A stretch of 64,000 nt of DNA from Dastarcus helophoroides. Taxonomy: Eukaryota > Arthropoda > Insecta > Coleoptera > Bothrideridae. The stretch is from the NCBI GenBank assembly GCA_028583605.1, contig CM053332.1, positions 17,693,267-17,757,266 on the forward strand, read 5' to 3'. Under the pieces are notes generated by a model. That model ran no database searches and was not told the origin of the DNA. It worked only from the letters and a program-made list of their open reading frames with translations. Positions 1 to 11,379 of this stretch are shown here, piece after piece. The translations under genes were made by a program, and so were the position numbers. How positions within the stretch are numbered: the first letter of the stretch is position 1; the number at the start of each line of letters is the position of its first letter.

Positions 1-877
1 GGAAAACTTCAAAATTGGCAAACGCTCAACAACAAAGTTTTGCGAAAACTTTGCCTTGGTTTGACCAATATCACAATGGAAAATTTGGCACGATCCAAAC
101 CTGGAGTAATCGAAAGAGTCTTGTATGACATAAAAACGAACATCGAAACCAGAGCAGCGGGGGATCAAAGGCATGAGGACCATTTCTACGATACATCGAG
201 TTCAGATGGTAAATTAATAATATTATCAGTATTATAATTCTAAAGTTACTGCTTCATAGATAATTTATTGTGCAAGAAGCTTACAAATCAAAAATTCGTT
301 CCTATAAGTGAACACGAAAAATTACAAAAAGAACTGGAAGAGAGGGAAGAAGCCATAACTGTTCTCAAACAAAAAGTAAACGAGTCTTCTAACGTTTTCA
401 TAGTTTTGTTTATTTAATTTTTAGGTGGAGCATTATGAAAATTTGCTTAAAATCAAAGATGAAAGAATAAAAGATTTAACCACCCAACTAGAAAATGTGG
501 TTAACGAATTTGAGGGTAAAAATGAAGGTTCCCCCAGAGCCAGATTTTTCAACAGAATATTTTAACTTGTCCGTAATCGTGTACCTTATTGTCAAAAGTA
601 AAGATTATACAAAGTCAGCAGCTTTATTTGTTGGAAAACTACGGAAATTAAATCATTTATAGGTCAGTTGGACGGTTTACTGCAGAAAGGAACTACAGAT
701 AATTTAGAAAAGAAATTGGGGATTAGTTCGTACTCCTACAGGAGAAACTTCAAAACCACCCTAAAACGTGGCAAACCAAAAACAAAAATCGACTTGTTCC
801 GGGAATTTTGCCAGAAAAATGTTGCTTCGGCTTTACTGAATTTATTCCCAGTTACAGTTTCCAAACTGTACATTTAA
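1..877 (+). CDS. Spef1: SPEF1/CLAMP-like calponin-homology protein, 3' part (5' end outside window)
   Basis: SPEF1 (CLAMP) proteins bind and bundle microtubules in cilia, flagella and epithelia through an N-terminal calponin-homology domain followed by a coiled coil. Exons by splice sites: 1-208, 260-375, 425-515 and 663-877, with GT/AG introns of 51, 49 and 147 bases; all phases agree. Exon 1 reads NWQTLNNKVLRKL and then SKPGVIERVLYDIK, which matches the second half of the SPEF1 CH domain. Exons 2-3 give the charged coiled coil (EKLQKELEEREEAITVLKQK, then VEHYENLLKIKDERIKDL), aligned in position and intron site with the vertebrate C-terminus as I recall it. The last exon adds about 70 residues rich in Lys, ending at a TAA, that I do not recognise. 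If the third intron is retained, translation would instead stop near 565. Several AATAAA-like signals follow (about 1028-1090). The CH N-terminus lies upstream of the window. Confidence 0.85.
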
Positions 878-1607
878 TAATTAACAACTTGCGCTAAAAT
901 ATTTAGACGCAGATTAATTTTAATGTAAACATTTTGAAATTTGTTCTTTGTAGATGTATTTCTTTATTTTTTAGTGGCGTTCAACTCCTTTTAATAACTA
1001 ATATAAAAAGTAGGAATATTGCGTAAGAATAAACCTATTAATCATGGTCTAATAAACATTATGTAAAACGTACAACAAATTTAAATAAATACATTAATTT
1101 TGGGAATCTTAGAATAACATCAATAATATTTTGATAAAATTCAGTGGCGTGTCTTACCTTTTACAAGGAAGTTTATTGGAAAAGGAAAAAGAAATGCGAC
1201 TTTTTTCATATTACAAGATTAAACAGCGCTTTAAATAAATAATTAGCATTCTGCTTGGAATTTTAATGCATTCACAATTTTTTTTTTCATATAACAAAAT
1301 AAAAAACTGCCCACCTTACTTAAGGAGCATCCTTGCAAATTCATTTTCGTCGAACTGTAGACGTTAAAAAAAATCAGAATTTTCAGATTTAACTATAATT
1401 TGCTAGAAAAAATCAAGATTTCGGTTTTACACTTAAAATATGGTGGTAAATTCAAACTGAAAAATTTGGAAGATTACTCGAAATTTACATAAAAAATCCA
1501 AAATTTCAAATTTCATGTTACATGAAATTTTCTGAAAAAAGGTGCAAGAAAAACTCGAAATTTATAAAACTGACTTTCAAGATGTTCTAATTTCGATATT
1601 ATGGCAC
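878..1607. other. AT-rich 3' flank of the SPEF1-like gene; no gene seen
   Basis: The first 200 bases are probably the 3' UTR, with polyadenylation-type AATAAA motifs near 1028, 1051 and 1084. The rest is AT-rich sequence with the AAATTTCGA-type low-complexity vocabulary found across the window. A motif CAGTGGCGTGTC at 1143 resembles a hAT terminus, but no partner was found. Confidence 0.5.
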
Positions 1608-1772
1608 AACAAATTTTTCGTGCCATTCTTACACTCAAGTTTTCTTCAAACAAGGATCCCCAAGCTGTGCTTCTAGTCTACGAAAAATTTTGGTGGGCTT
1701 TACACCTTCAACGGCAAGAAATTTAATAATAAAGCGCTGCGTAACGTGCAGATGAATAACTTGCTCACTCAT
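1608..1772 (-). pseudogene. Decayed mariner/SETMAR-type helix-turn-helix (HTH_48, GVQW3-like) fragment
   Basis: Read on the minus strand from the ATG at 1772, the peptide contains TQRFIIKFLAVEGVKP and then a RLEAQLGDPCLKKT segment. This matches the N-terminal HTH_48 domain shared by mariner-type transposases and GVQW3/SETMAR-like proteins, in which a conserved Thr is followed by an R-V-Y-E-W-H-K-R-F type block. Here that block is read as V-stop-EWHEKF after a first stop, so two stops (TGA and TAA) fall at codons that are normally Arg and Tyr. The remnant ends soon after, with no transposase DDE/D domain. A GC-richer stretch upstream (about 1773-1900) may be the old promoter. No terminal repeats were found. 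It is a fragment, not a working gene. Confidence 0.6.
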
Positions 1773-2049
1773 TATATTTACAACTGACGAACGGCGAGAA
1801 CGGAAGTCGTTTGAGCGCAGGAAGTCACTTGATATCCCCACCTAAGATGTCTTAAGAGTATGCGCAGCACTTCCGTCGCTCTCACAGCGACATGATAGAA
1901 ATTCCGGTCATATTTGATTTACCCTCGTAATATTATTATTATAAATAATATGAGCCACAAGGTGGCCTTAGCTAGCAGCTAATAATAAACGAGAGTCCCC
2001 CAAGTAGGATGAAACAGATCTCTTTTTTTTTACAGAAAACTAGTACAAA

Positions 2050-2291
2050 TAAAGCAAGTTTTTATTGAAAAATTTATTAAAAACAATAAAAAATATCACA
2101 GAGATATTACAGTCTTGTTTTCTGTTAAGTCACTTCCAAAAATAAGCTTGATATTTAACATGTTTGCCAGAATAAGAGACATCTAGTTACTATCCTCATT
2201 ATTATAAATCTTAATATAAATTATCTGATAAGTTTCATAACAAAAAATAATGTATTTCGTAACGGGAATACCATCCAAACAAAACAGATCA
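2050..2291 (-). other. Probable TAF1B 3' UTR and polyadenylation region
   Basis: This follows the TAF1B stop codon on the minus strand. It is AT-rich but less repetitive than the introns, with TTTATT (AATAAA on the minus strand) near 2060 and 2075. The exact cleavage site cannot be told from sequence alone. Confidence 0.4.
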
Positions 2292-5200
2292 TTACCAAGC
2301 AAGTTTTGCTTTCCTTATCATTTTCTTTACAGTTTCAATAGACAGATCATTATTAACAACTTCAGATAAACTGCCATAGGATACAACATAAATTAAATAA
2401 ACTTCCGTCAGAACATAATCTTCTAAAATTTCTTGCGGAGTCTGTTCTAATATTCGAGAAAATTCCTTTACAATCATTTGAAAATTGAACGGAAACGTAG
2501 CAAAAAAATTCTCAAAATCTTTTTTGCAAATGTGCTCCAATCCAACATAGTAATTGACCCAAAATCTCTCATGGGGATTATAGTGACGGGAATAAGTCTC
2601 TTCGGTTTGCAACAAATCGGTATTATCCACGTCAAAATTCAACGGATTTTCTCTAGCAGTGTGTCTGTTGCACGAAGTATTATAGCTATAACTAGATTTA
2701 TTTGAAGATTTAAATAACTCCAAGTACACCCTAGTCTTTTCATCTTTGGCCAAATGCTCCTCCCCATCAGTATCAATGATTTCAATTTTGTTATTTTCCA
2801 GAGCTTTTGCGTCCCTTAACACCTTAACTAAAGTCATCTTTCTACCTTGTCTTAGTACTTTATTTTTTTCCCATTTCCGGTTAGCCGGCTTGTATAGTTG
2901 TATGTCCTTGTTAGCACCGCCGTGAATTACTTTAACCTTTTCGTTTTTATTCACCAACGGAAGATAAACATTCGGATTTAATAAAAAATCTAAGCTACTG
3001 CCCGTGAAATCGTTGCTTAAAATTTCGTTTTCGTTAGAGGTTAACAGTTGCGAATGCAGAATGACTTCGTTGTAATCTTTAAATGGTGTCAAAGAGTGGG
3101 GAAAATGCAAATTTTCCCCAGTGACGGTTTGGTAGTCTTTCAATCTGTTAAGCAATAATCTACAGTCGTCAGCAGCTTTATTATATTTTACGATCGGTGT
3201 CCAATTGGTCATACTCTGGGAAATTCCTTATAGCATTCTGAATAAAAAGGTCGCTGTTTCTCATCTCTTGGCCAGTAAATAAGAGTTCTGTTGGTAAATG
3301 ATGCTTCATAAGCGTGCACTTTCTATATTCGAGGAACTGGAGCCACCTAGTGAAATCAAACATCTTGTTTTTAATGAAAGAGCACTTGTTTAGAATGGCA
3401 GCGTAGTTAGATAAAGCAACTTCTGTGACTCCATCAAGACCAAATAAGAGTTTCAGTTGAAATATTATTAAACTGGCGGCTCTAGCTTCGTAATTTGGCA
3501 AAGAAGCTGACCTGTTGAATATCTGCATTGAGGGGTTGCTTATTGTCAGAATATCTATTGCACGGTCAGCTATTTTATCTGAAAAAACAAGCATTTAAAA
3601 TACAGGTATTACACCAAGCAATTTTTAAATTTTACTTTATCAACGCGCAAAAGGTACTCCATTAAATTGAACAAGTTTAATATAACCATTACCTACACCA
3701 AGAATGGAGAACATGTGTTCTTTTAGGGTATTACGAGCCTCATTCTAGGGGCTTCTCAAACAAATGTTGATATATTCTGAATTTATTAACACTAAATATT
3801 AATTTAATTTGAAATTTTGAGGAAAACAACCAAATTTAGAGGAAAATAAAGTATTAGAATTTTCAAATCAGTCAAAACTTACAAAAAACTGAATTCATTT
3901 AAAACTTTTCAAAGATTTCAAGTTAAGCTCAAATTTTAACTTTTACTAGAAATTTTGACTACGTTTTAAATAAAAACAAAAATTACGAGGTTTTCTGAAA
4001 AAAGACAAAACATCCAAAAACTTTCGAATTTTTCTGGAAATATTGAAGTTTTGAACAAAATTATGAAAAATAATTTTGAAGTTGAAATACAAAACTTGTT
4101 CCCTGAAACCAAAAAAAGACAAGGGGACAAGATTTGTATTTCAATTTTTAAAGATAACCAAGGACCGTTCCACCAATATTTTGAAGTTATTTTCAGTCTT
4201 TCTTGTTTTCACAAAATCCCCAATTTTTTCTTTTAAAAGAAAAAAATATACATTTTAGGAAAAGAAACCAATACTTTTATAAAAAATGTTTTTGAGTTAA
4301 GTAAAAAACAACTTCATTTATAATGAATCATTTTATTCAAAATTTCAAGTCTAAGCCTTCGACTTTTGTTGTTAGACTTTTCACTAAAGCATAAATTCTT
4401 TGAAATTTTATCAGTACTTTATGGTTTAATCTTAAAATTCTTATCAATTTTTCTTGCAATGATGACATTTTTTTCTCCAAATTTCGTGTTTATCTTAACA
4501 AATTTCGAATTCCGTCGTAATTTCAATTCTTTTCTAAAAATACATAGTTTAAATCCGAAATCCATTAATTCGAAATTGTATAAAAATAATAAATATATAA
4601 TATGTTTAATAGGTTTTAAGATAATAAAGAAAATTTGGAGTAACGAAGTCGAATTTTTTTACAAATAAAATATGAAATACTTACCTGGCAAATTCAGTTC
4701 TTTGCAATATCTTTTAATTAACTCCATCAAATTGGGCAGGAATATATGATCAGTAACGTCCAGAAAATTTCCCATTTTAAAAGCAACCTCCCTCATCGAT
4801 TTGCTAGCCAATAACATAGTCTTTGATAAGGACTTCGTTAAAATATTTATGGAGAGTTCTTCAGGGAAAAAGTGCTTATAATTATTAAAACTTAAATGAC
4901 CTTCTCTGGTGAATCGTAGAATATCACCCAAATGTATAGGTGACCTGGTCATTAGCAATGACAAATACAGTATTGCATATATTTTATTAATAGATATGCA
5001 GTGGGCACCCATCCTGTATCTATAAGATGAGTTTCTGTAAGTGGCCTTATGGCAATTCAACGAACTATCGAAATCAACCAAGTGTTTCTGGAGATGTTTT
5101 TTACTTTGTTGTCTACGTAACTCCTTTTTGGCGTATGAATTAAAATTTAAAGGAATTGACTTTTCCGAAGAATTTTCAGTATCACTACTTCTGAGACTAG

Positions 5201-7352
5201 TCAGGGTTTCGTTCATCAACGATTTATTTTCCTCAGACTGTTGAGAAGAAAAGTATTCATACTGAGCTTTTACTAGAGCCCGCTGAAATCAAAAAATATA
5301 ACTTTATAAGTTGATACTACATCAAAAAAAAATTAAAAATATACCTTTCTTTTTAGTCGTTCCTTTCGAATAGATGATGCATCGAGTGAAGAAATATCAC
5401 TATCATCAGAAGACTTATTTGATCGTTTTTTCTTTCTTTTTTTGCTCGACTTTTTATTGTAAATAATTTCGGCATCTCTGAAAAGAACACGTGATAAGGT
5501 CGTCGCCAAAAATGTTAATCCAAAGCAGTGAGTAAACATGAAGTAGATTTTCAACTACGAGTTTTTTCGAATTTTCCTTAACCCTTTCGGGACCACTGGG
5601 CCGTATATGTGCCATGAGATTTTGGTGTGCTCTCTTGGGTGAATTTTAACCCAAAATAGTTCTTTTCTGGAACATATGGTTTTCTCTACTTGAAAAATAC
5701 CAATATATACAATTTACACACTATTTTGGGTTAAAATTGACCCAATAGAGCACATCATGGGGCATCTATGTCCCAGGGAAAGGGTTAAAATTCCAATCTG
5801 AAGTTTTTTTTATTTTATTCTCGAAATTGCGGAAATCTTTTATTTTATAATTTCCAATTTTACTTTTCAAGAAGTTAAAATCGAAAGTTTGAGAAACAAA
5901 AATTAAATCTACAGAAAATTTTGAACTTAAAAGTCAAAATTTCATAAGAAAAAGGATAGATATTGAAATTTTAAGAACAATTTCACAATGGGAAAGATAA
6001 CAATTGTAAACTATACGAGAAAAAATTAGAATTGTCGAAAAATATTCAAAATTTATTTAAAAAATTATCAAATTCGAAATTTCAAACAGAAAGTCAAAAT
6101 ACCAATTTTCGAAATAAAAGTCCAAATTTCTAAACCTAATCAAAATTTCAAGTTTAAAATTTATTAAGAAAAGTGTAAATAACATGTCTCAACTGTTTTC
6201 TTCAAGAGATGAAGTTTGTAAAAATATCCCATAATTTTATTTTATTCAAAACATCGAAAGGAAAAAGATCACAATTTCGAGTATGAATGAGTATGAATTT
6301 CTAAAAATAAATTGAGTTTTCGTGATTACATCCGAAATTTTAAAAGGAAAGTCAAGATTTTGAGAAAAAACTTGTATGTGCTATAATTTCATCTGATTTC
6401 AACTGATGTTGAAAAGGTATTTAGCATTGTTGGAAATCACGTTCAAAGCGTGAGAGAAAAAATATATCGATATTCATTTTAAAGTAAAATGTTAAGACAC
6501 CCTCGAATGCTTTATGGGTTTCTGTGTATCTTTTACGAACTGAAATCTGATACGAGTACTTCAGCTTATTTGGAACACTCTTTAGGTGAATAATTCTGAA
6601 AACGCTGGTCAGTCTCTTTTCTAAAAATAGGTTTTAAGGGATTAATGCTCAAATGTATCTTAGCAGAACTAAGTTAGTGTACCATGAAATAGACCGGATG
6701 TATTGGGAAATATTACGAAAAGATTTTGTTTCGACTGTGAAGTTGATGTTATAATTGCGTCGCAACAACACACACCTTCAATCTCTGGTGTAAATAAAGT
6801 CTCGATAATTAGAGCGAGGTGTTTTATTGAACTAAATCGTTCATACACACCCCATTTCCAATAGGCATTGATCTTACTAATATAAAACTAATAGATCAAA
6901 TTGTTTAATAACATAACATTACATATTTTTTCAGTTAAAGCGAAACAAGTTATATTTGATTAAAAAAACAATATACTTACACCTTGCAATTAACAGCTTG
7001 CAACTTTGGCTTCTCAGTATTGATCACTTCCAACTGATTAAGATATTGAAACCACATTCTCTTCACAACTGTATTTTATTCTTGGATCAGCTCCAAGATT
7101 TATTAATTCATCAGTCAATCCCTTGATGACATAATTGTAACATTCCCAAGAAGTAAGCTTGGCTTGTTCACTGGATTTGTTGGATTTGGGTTTGGCAACT
7201 ACCTTTGTGGCCTTTGATGTAACATTTGCCTCAAACTCTTCAAACGCATGTTCTTTAAGCTCCTGTGTTTGCGTTTGGCACTCATTGCAAAAGTAAAAAC
7301 CTGCTTCTTTGTAAAACTCTTTCCCTCCGCAAATTTCACATTCTACTACCAC
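2292..7352 (-). CDS. TAF1B: TAF1B, TBP-associated factor of RNA polymerase I (SL1 subunit B), four exons, two frame breaks
   Basis: TAF1B is the TFIIB-like subunit of SL1/TIF-IB and helps recruit RNA polymerase I to rDNA promoters in the nucleolus. Minus-strand exons: 7352-6981, 5477-5345, 5282-4685 and 3578-2292, all with GT/AG borders and consistent phases. The N-terminus holds the RRN7-type zinc ribbon (CEICGG near residue 5 and FCNEC near residue 23), followed by LTSWECYNYVIKGL and ELINLGADP as in the family. Exon 2 is a Lys/Ser-rich linker. Exon 3 carries the cyclin-like region with LGDILRFTREGHLSF. Exon 4 begins in the conserved LPD junction and continues through LIIFQLKLLFGLDGV and FDFTRWLQF. 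Two one-base frame breaks occur, at the A4 runs 7074-7077 and 3186-3189 (TTTT on the plus strand). The summed exons are two bases over a multiple of three, which would give about 795 residues if each run were one base shorter. Three AT-rich introns, two of them holding transposon insertions, separate the exons. Confidence 0.9.
3579..4684 (-). other. TAF1B intron 3, with low-complexity DNA and a Penelope insertion
   Basis: The intron has GT at 4684-4683 and a T-rich tract before AG at 3580-3579. It holds AAATTTCGA-type low-complexity sequence and the palindromic Penelope insertion at 4084-4177. No other coding sequence was recognised. Confidence 0.7.
4084..4177. mobile_element. Short palindromic Penelope-terminus insertion with 11-bp target duplication
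   Basis: Two inverted copies of the Penelope terminal repeat meet head to head: a GAAATACAAAACTTG arm (with ..CCTGAAACC) on the left, and GGGGACAAGATTTGTATTTC on the right, followed by the outer end GTTCCACC. The insertion is bounded by ATTTTGAAGTT at 4073-4083 and again at 4178-4188, an exact 11-bp target duplication. No coding sequence is left. It lies in an intron of TAF1B. Confidence 0.75.
5478..6980 (-). other. TAF1B intron 1, with piggyBac-type MITE
   Basis: The donor GTAAGT is at 6980-6975 and the acceptor CAG at 5480-5478, giving an intron of 1503 bases. It contains the MITE at 5582-5784, low-complexity AAATTTCGA-type DNA (about 5790-6400), and a less repetitive stretch (about 6400-6900) that I do not recognise. 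Confidence 0.7.
5582..5784. mobile_element. piggyBac-type MITE with TTAA target duplication
   Basis: A 203-bp element begins CCCTTTCGGGAC and ends GTCCCAGGGAAAGGG, directly flanked by TTAA on both sides (5578-5581 and 5785-5788). The arms remain complementary well into the element: TGTGCTCT with TTTTAACCCAAAATAG on the left, and CTATTTTGGGTTAAAA with AGAGCACA on the right. TTAA duplications and CCC-starting termini are the mark of piggyBac. There is no coding capacity, so it would have been moved by a transposase elsewhere. Confidence 0.8.
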
Positions 7353-8689
7353 CTAACATACTCATTTTGACTAATGAAGTGAAAATCTTTGACTGTGTGT
7401 ATTATCTAAGATTAAAACGACCAATTCGTTAGATTTTTTAGTAGGTTATGGCAAATATAGGTTATGATTTTTGACATTTATTATTTAAGGTTAAGTTGCA
7501 TTTTTGAAGTTGACAGATGGCTTATTTCATACATTTAAACTATTTCGTGTTTGATCGAAATTCTATTATCTATAAATTTAATTAGTTGCAATATTAAATT
7601 TATCCCATTTTAACTTCAATTAGATGTTTAATTTAGATAAAATTAGTTAAATTATTACCTAATGTTATTAATCGGGGATTCCTTTTATAACATATTACAC
7701 GGAGTCACTGATCGCTAAATAAAAAAATGCTATTTTAACTACTACGTAAGTGCGTAACTGTGATCTAAAGGGAAACACACATCTATGGTTATACAACAGC
7801 GAAATTCTGGGGACTTTTCTGTTTAATTAAATATTTTACTGCATTACACTAGTATGGATCAGAGCAGATAAAATACTCTATATACCTATACAAAAACACA
7901 AAACCCTTAATCATTTCTGACCAAAAACTAATCATGCCACAGAAATTTTTTTTCACTTTCGGTTCATTTTAAAAATTTTTACAATCTTTCTTCTAATCTG
8001 GACTTTAGTTAGAATTTTTAAAATATTGTGTATATAAATTATTAGTTTTCTAGAACGTCATTTTCAAATTTTCGGTATGCACTTTTATTTTTTTTCCTCA
8101 AAATCCAAAACTTCCACTTTTGGAAAAAAACTTCTGATGTATTTTGATTTTCCTTAATGTCGGGATTTTGATTTATTATAAATTCGAAATGTCCATCTTT
8201 ATCTACATTTTCATTTAGATATTTTCAGGTTTTGCTTGTTTTCTAAATTTTAGAAAACTTCAACTTTCAACATGAAATGTCGAAATATTTCGACTTTGAA
8301 TCAAAATTTCGAGTTTTTAAAGTTGTATACCTAAGATGGAAATTTGAATATCTTTTTTTTTTAAATAAACTAGCTCTTTTTTTTAATGTTGACAGTTCTG
8401 CTAAACGTTCTTTTTTGTTAATTTTGATCTAAAATTTCGAGAAAAATATCCAAATTTTGAGTCAAACTGAAAATTTTGAAATAAATTTGTTTCAGGAGAA
8501 GTTGTTTCTTAAAATTCAAGTATCTGTTTTAAAGTTTCGTGTTTTTTAGATATTTCGAGCAAGATTTCTTTTCTGCATATACCTCAGCATGAAACGTAAT
8601 TTAATCAACATTGTAGCTCATCCCCTAAGCAACATCCCTATCAACATCCTGTTTACAGGAATTAAGTCATATTAAGTGAATATTTAAAA
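7353..8689. other. Intergenic spacer between TAF1B and GTF2A1
   Basis: The first few hundred bases upstream of the TAF1B ATG (7353-7700) should hold its promoter; I see no clear TATA box or initiator. From about 7930 to 8580 the DNA is T-rich AAATTTCGA-type low complexity. No gene seen. Confidence 0.5.
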
Positions 8690-9445
8690 ATATATTTATT
8701 GATAAGAACTAAAATTCATACAATGTAAAAATTTATAATAACACCGACTACTTACAACCTCAAGATAGTCCATAAAAAAGAAAACATGAATGACAACACA
8801 GTCTTATTTAATGATAAAGCAACTGTAGATACATTTAAAGTGCTTTAATTTTGGGGTTACAAAATCATTTATTTTATATCCTCGATAGATTTTATATGTA
8901 TACTTATATTACACGTTTTACTATGAATCTTTTGCCTTATATTAAATATGTACAAAATAAAGCTAAATAAAAGTTATACCTATTTACAGGAGCTACATAA
9001 ACTTAGGTGTGACAACATTAGAAATGAACAGGCTAGTTTTAGAAACAAATACCGTTGTAATAAAAACTTTGCGAAACTGAAACCACTGTTTATATATACT
9101 ACTAAATAGTCATACAACAAATGCAATAATCCATACAAGAATAATAACTCAAAATTCTATAGATGATTTTCATTAGACACCATTTATGGAAGAGACAGAA
9201 TTACCAGCAAGGAAGAAAAGAAGTTAAAAGTTGAATGTTCACTTCCAAGGGCTCAACTCTTCCAGAGATTAAAAACAATCGAAAACAAACTCTGAAGTGA
9301 AAATTAAGCTAAAATATTTAATTACTAGTAACTAAATGTTATTACAACAAATCGAGTGATGTGTATCTGAAAAATTTAATGCTATACAGTCTCACAACAG
9401 TTATAGAGAATTAATGCATCGAAAGACCTCTTGCACGAACACTTC
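8690..9445 (-). other. Probable GTF2A1 3' UTR
   Basis: This stretch directly follows the GTF2A1 stop on the minus strand. It is visibly less repetitive than its surroundings and contains TTTATT (AATAAA on the minus strand) near 8695, a plausible polyadenylation signal. Inferred, not proven. Confidence 0.4.
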
Positions 9446-10421
9446 TTACCACTCGGCATCCCCATTAGCCTTTTGGAAGACATAATCTAACCCACTTAGA
9501 TTCATTATACCATCTTTAAGATAAAATTTCCATTTATTCCTATTCCTTATGATTTTATCATACTGACAGACGACTATGTTATCTGTATCAAATAAATCAG
9601 TGGGATCATCATCTGTGACATCATCTTCAGAATTCAAGGGCTCTTCCTCCCCACCTTCATCCTTCCATATCGTTATCATCATCCTTGTCATCATCCAAAT
9701 CATCATCTTCATCATTATCATCGTCTGATCCATCCTCATCCTCATCAGAAGTATCGGCAGGACCATCAGCCTGCAAAACCTTCTTTTTAGTTTTGCTCTT
9801 ACTGCTTTTCGACAGCCCCGAGCATGAGGGTAATATGAATTCCACTTCGATATCACTATCGTCATCTTGCCCATCATTCTGAACGACCGTTTTATTAACA
9901 ATCGCCACAGTCTGCTGTTGGCTATTGAACGCAGCATTAACGTGTTGTTGAAGCAACGACGAAGCAATATTAGCCGGAAGTCCCATAGTTGCTGTTATCA
10001 CCGGACCCGTCAACACCTTCTGCAGCTGATTTCCTTGCAGGGCTGTCGCAGGTACTTGTATTGTTAACACTCTTTGTCCTTCCGTGCCCGGCTGAGGTGG
10101 GAGAGTGATTTGAATAGGAACCATCTTCGTTTCAAGCACCTGCGTTATCTGTTGGGGTTGCACTGTGTTTTGCTGATTAACTACGACCTGTTGTTTGGGA
10201 AAACCGTTAGAAGCGTTGATTTCTGGCTTTTTCTTCTCTTCCGGTTCATTTTGCACGGCTTTACTGGCTAATAATTTGTTGGTCCATGTCTGCTTAAGCT
10301 CTTGAAGTACTAATTCATCCACGCCATCCTCTAAAAACAACTCTCGCACCCCCGATATCACATCGTCAATAACATCCATGTAGAGCCGCAGAACGGAGGT
10401 TTTACACAACGATGTAGACAT
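9446..10421 (-). CDS. GTF2A1: TFIIA large subunit (alpha/beta precursor), one frame break
   Basis: TFIIA alpha/beta pairs with TFIIA gamma to stabilise TBP on promoter DNA for RNA polymerase II. The ATG at 10421 starts MSTSLCKTSVLRLYMDVI, the N-terminal four-helix-bundle segment (with DDGVDE-like LEDGVDELVLQELK). A Gln-rich linker follows, then an Asp-rich acidic tract (about residues 230-265) and the C-terminal beta-barrel segment with EEPLNSEDDV, VVCQYDKI, KWKFYLKDGIMNL and a terminal GDAEW, all very close to the family. The frame changes once in the acidic region near 9661: the upstream frame reaches TGA at 9657-9659 while the conserved C-terminus continues one base over. The span of 976 bases is one over a multiple of three; removing one base would give 324 residues. 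No intron is seen inside the coding sequence. An upstream in-frame ATG exists (10442), but MSTS fits the family better. Confidence 0.92.
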
Positions 10422-11379
10422 CTTTAGATGGGAAAGTAACAAAACTGACGATTAACAACTAACTATTTAAATTTGCAACTGTACCACAAGGCAATTAAAT
10501 TTATGTTGTAATTAACGTCTATTGCACAAAACCAAAGTTTCACCTTGAGATAATGTTACCACTCTTGAGATAATTACTAAACAATTAACGTCAAACAAAG
10601 TGAATTAAAATGCTTAGGTCGCGCTGGCAAAACGGCCTATTTATAAAATTAAATCATAGTTTTTGGTCACATATGCACTTTTGAGGTTAGAACTAAACGG
10701 CAGACATTTCTTGTAGGATTTTATGCTTCTGTCGCCATATTTGTTTTGGGGTTTGGCATTATTCCAAAATTCCATTGTTTCGAATGCGTATACAATTACA
10801 ATGTCGTTAAGTATGAACACTTGGCATTTTAGATGAATGCTTCATTAACATGAACAAAGAATTTCTGCAAATTGGGCTTGATATTATTAAATTTCATGAA
10901 AGTAACAGTTACGTAGATCAAAAGGCTTCCAGTAGATAATATGAACTGAATCATTAGCAACTAAAGTACTCCATACCATATCCAACTAATCGCACCGTAG
11001 TTTTTGACTTAGATGTGCATTCTACCGTTCTTCATTGAAATGTAATAAGATTCGTAATACAGGACAATGACCAGGAATTTTTTTCGGAAATTTTGTAGAG
11101 TCAACTTCTTTTTTCGAGAAGAAAAGACGACATTTCCGGATAAAGTCCCAATTTTGGAAAAAAAGTCAGCATTTTCGCCAAAAAATCGAAATTTTAGATG
11201 TTAAGTCGAAACTTGAGAAATACTAACTCAGAAATTTATGGTCATAGTTTCAATATTAAAGTTAAACTTTTTGGGAAAAAGTTGAAATTTAATAGTTAAC
11301 GCAAGGTGAATATTAAAGACAAAATTTTGAAGAAAATAATTAGATTTCGACGTTGTATATGAAGCAAATTACGAGTTCC
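10422..11379. other. Upstream flank of GTF2A1, then low-complexity DNA
   Basis: The first 200-300 bases likely hold the GTF2A1 promoter and 5' UTR; no core element stands out. From about 11080 to 11340 it is AAATTTCGA-type low complexity. No gene seen. Confidence 0.5.

Noticed and set aside
3181..3212. A very short intron explaining the TAF1B frame change instead of an indel
   Set aside because: No donor/acceptor pair fits; any intron would be under 60 bases and remove conserved-looking sequence, while one base less in an A4 run restores the frame.
6400..6900. Possible solo LTR in TAF1B intron 1
   Set aside because: No TG...CA termini with a matching target duplication could be fixed.
9685..9882. 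Ser-rich open frame on the plus strand
   Set aside because: It is the antisense shadow of the Asp-rich tract of GTF2A1.
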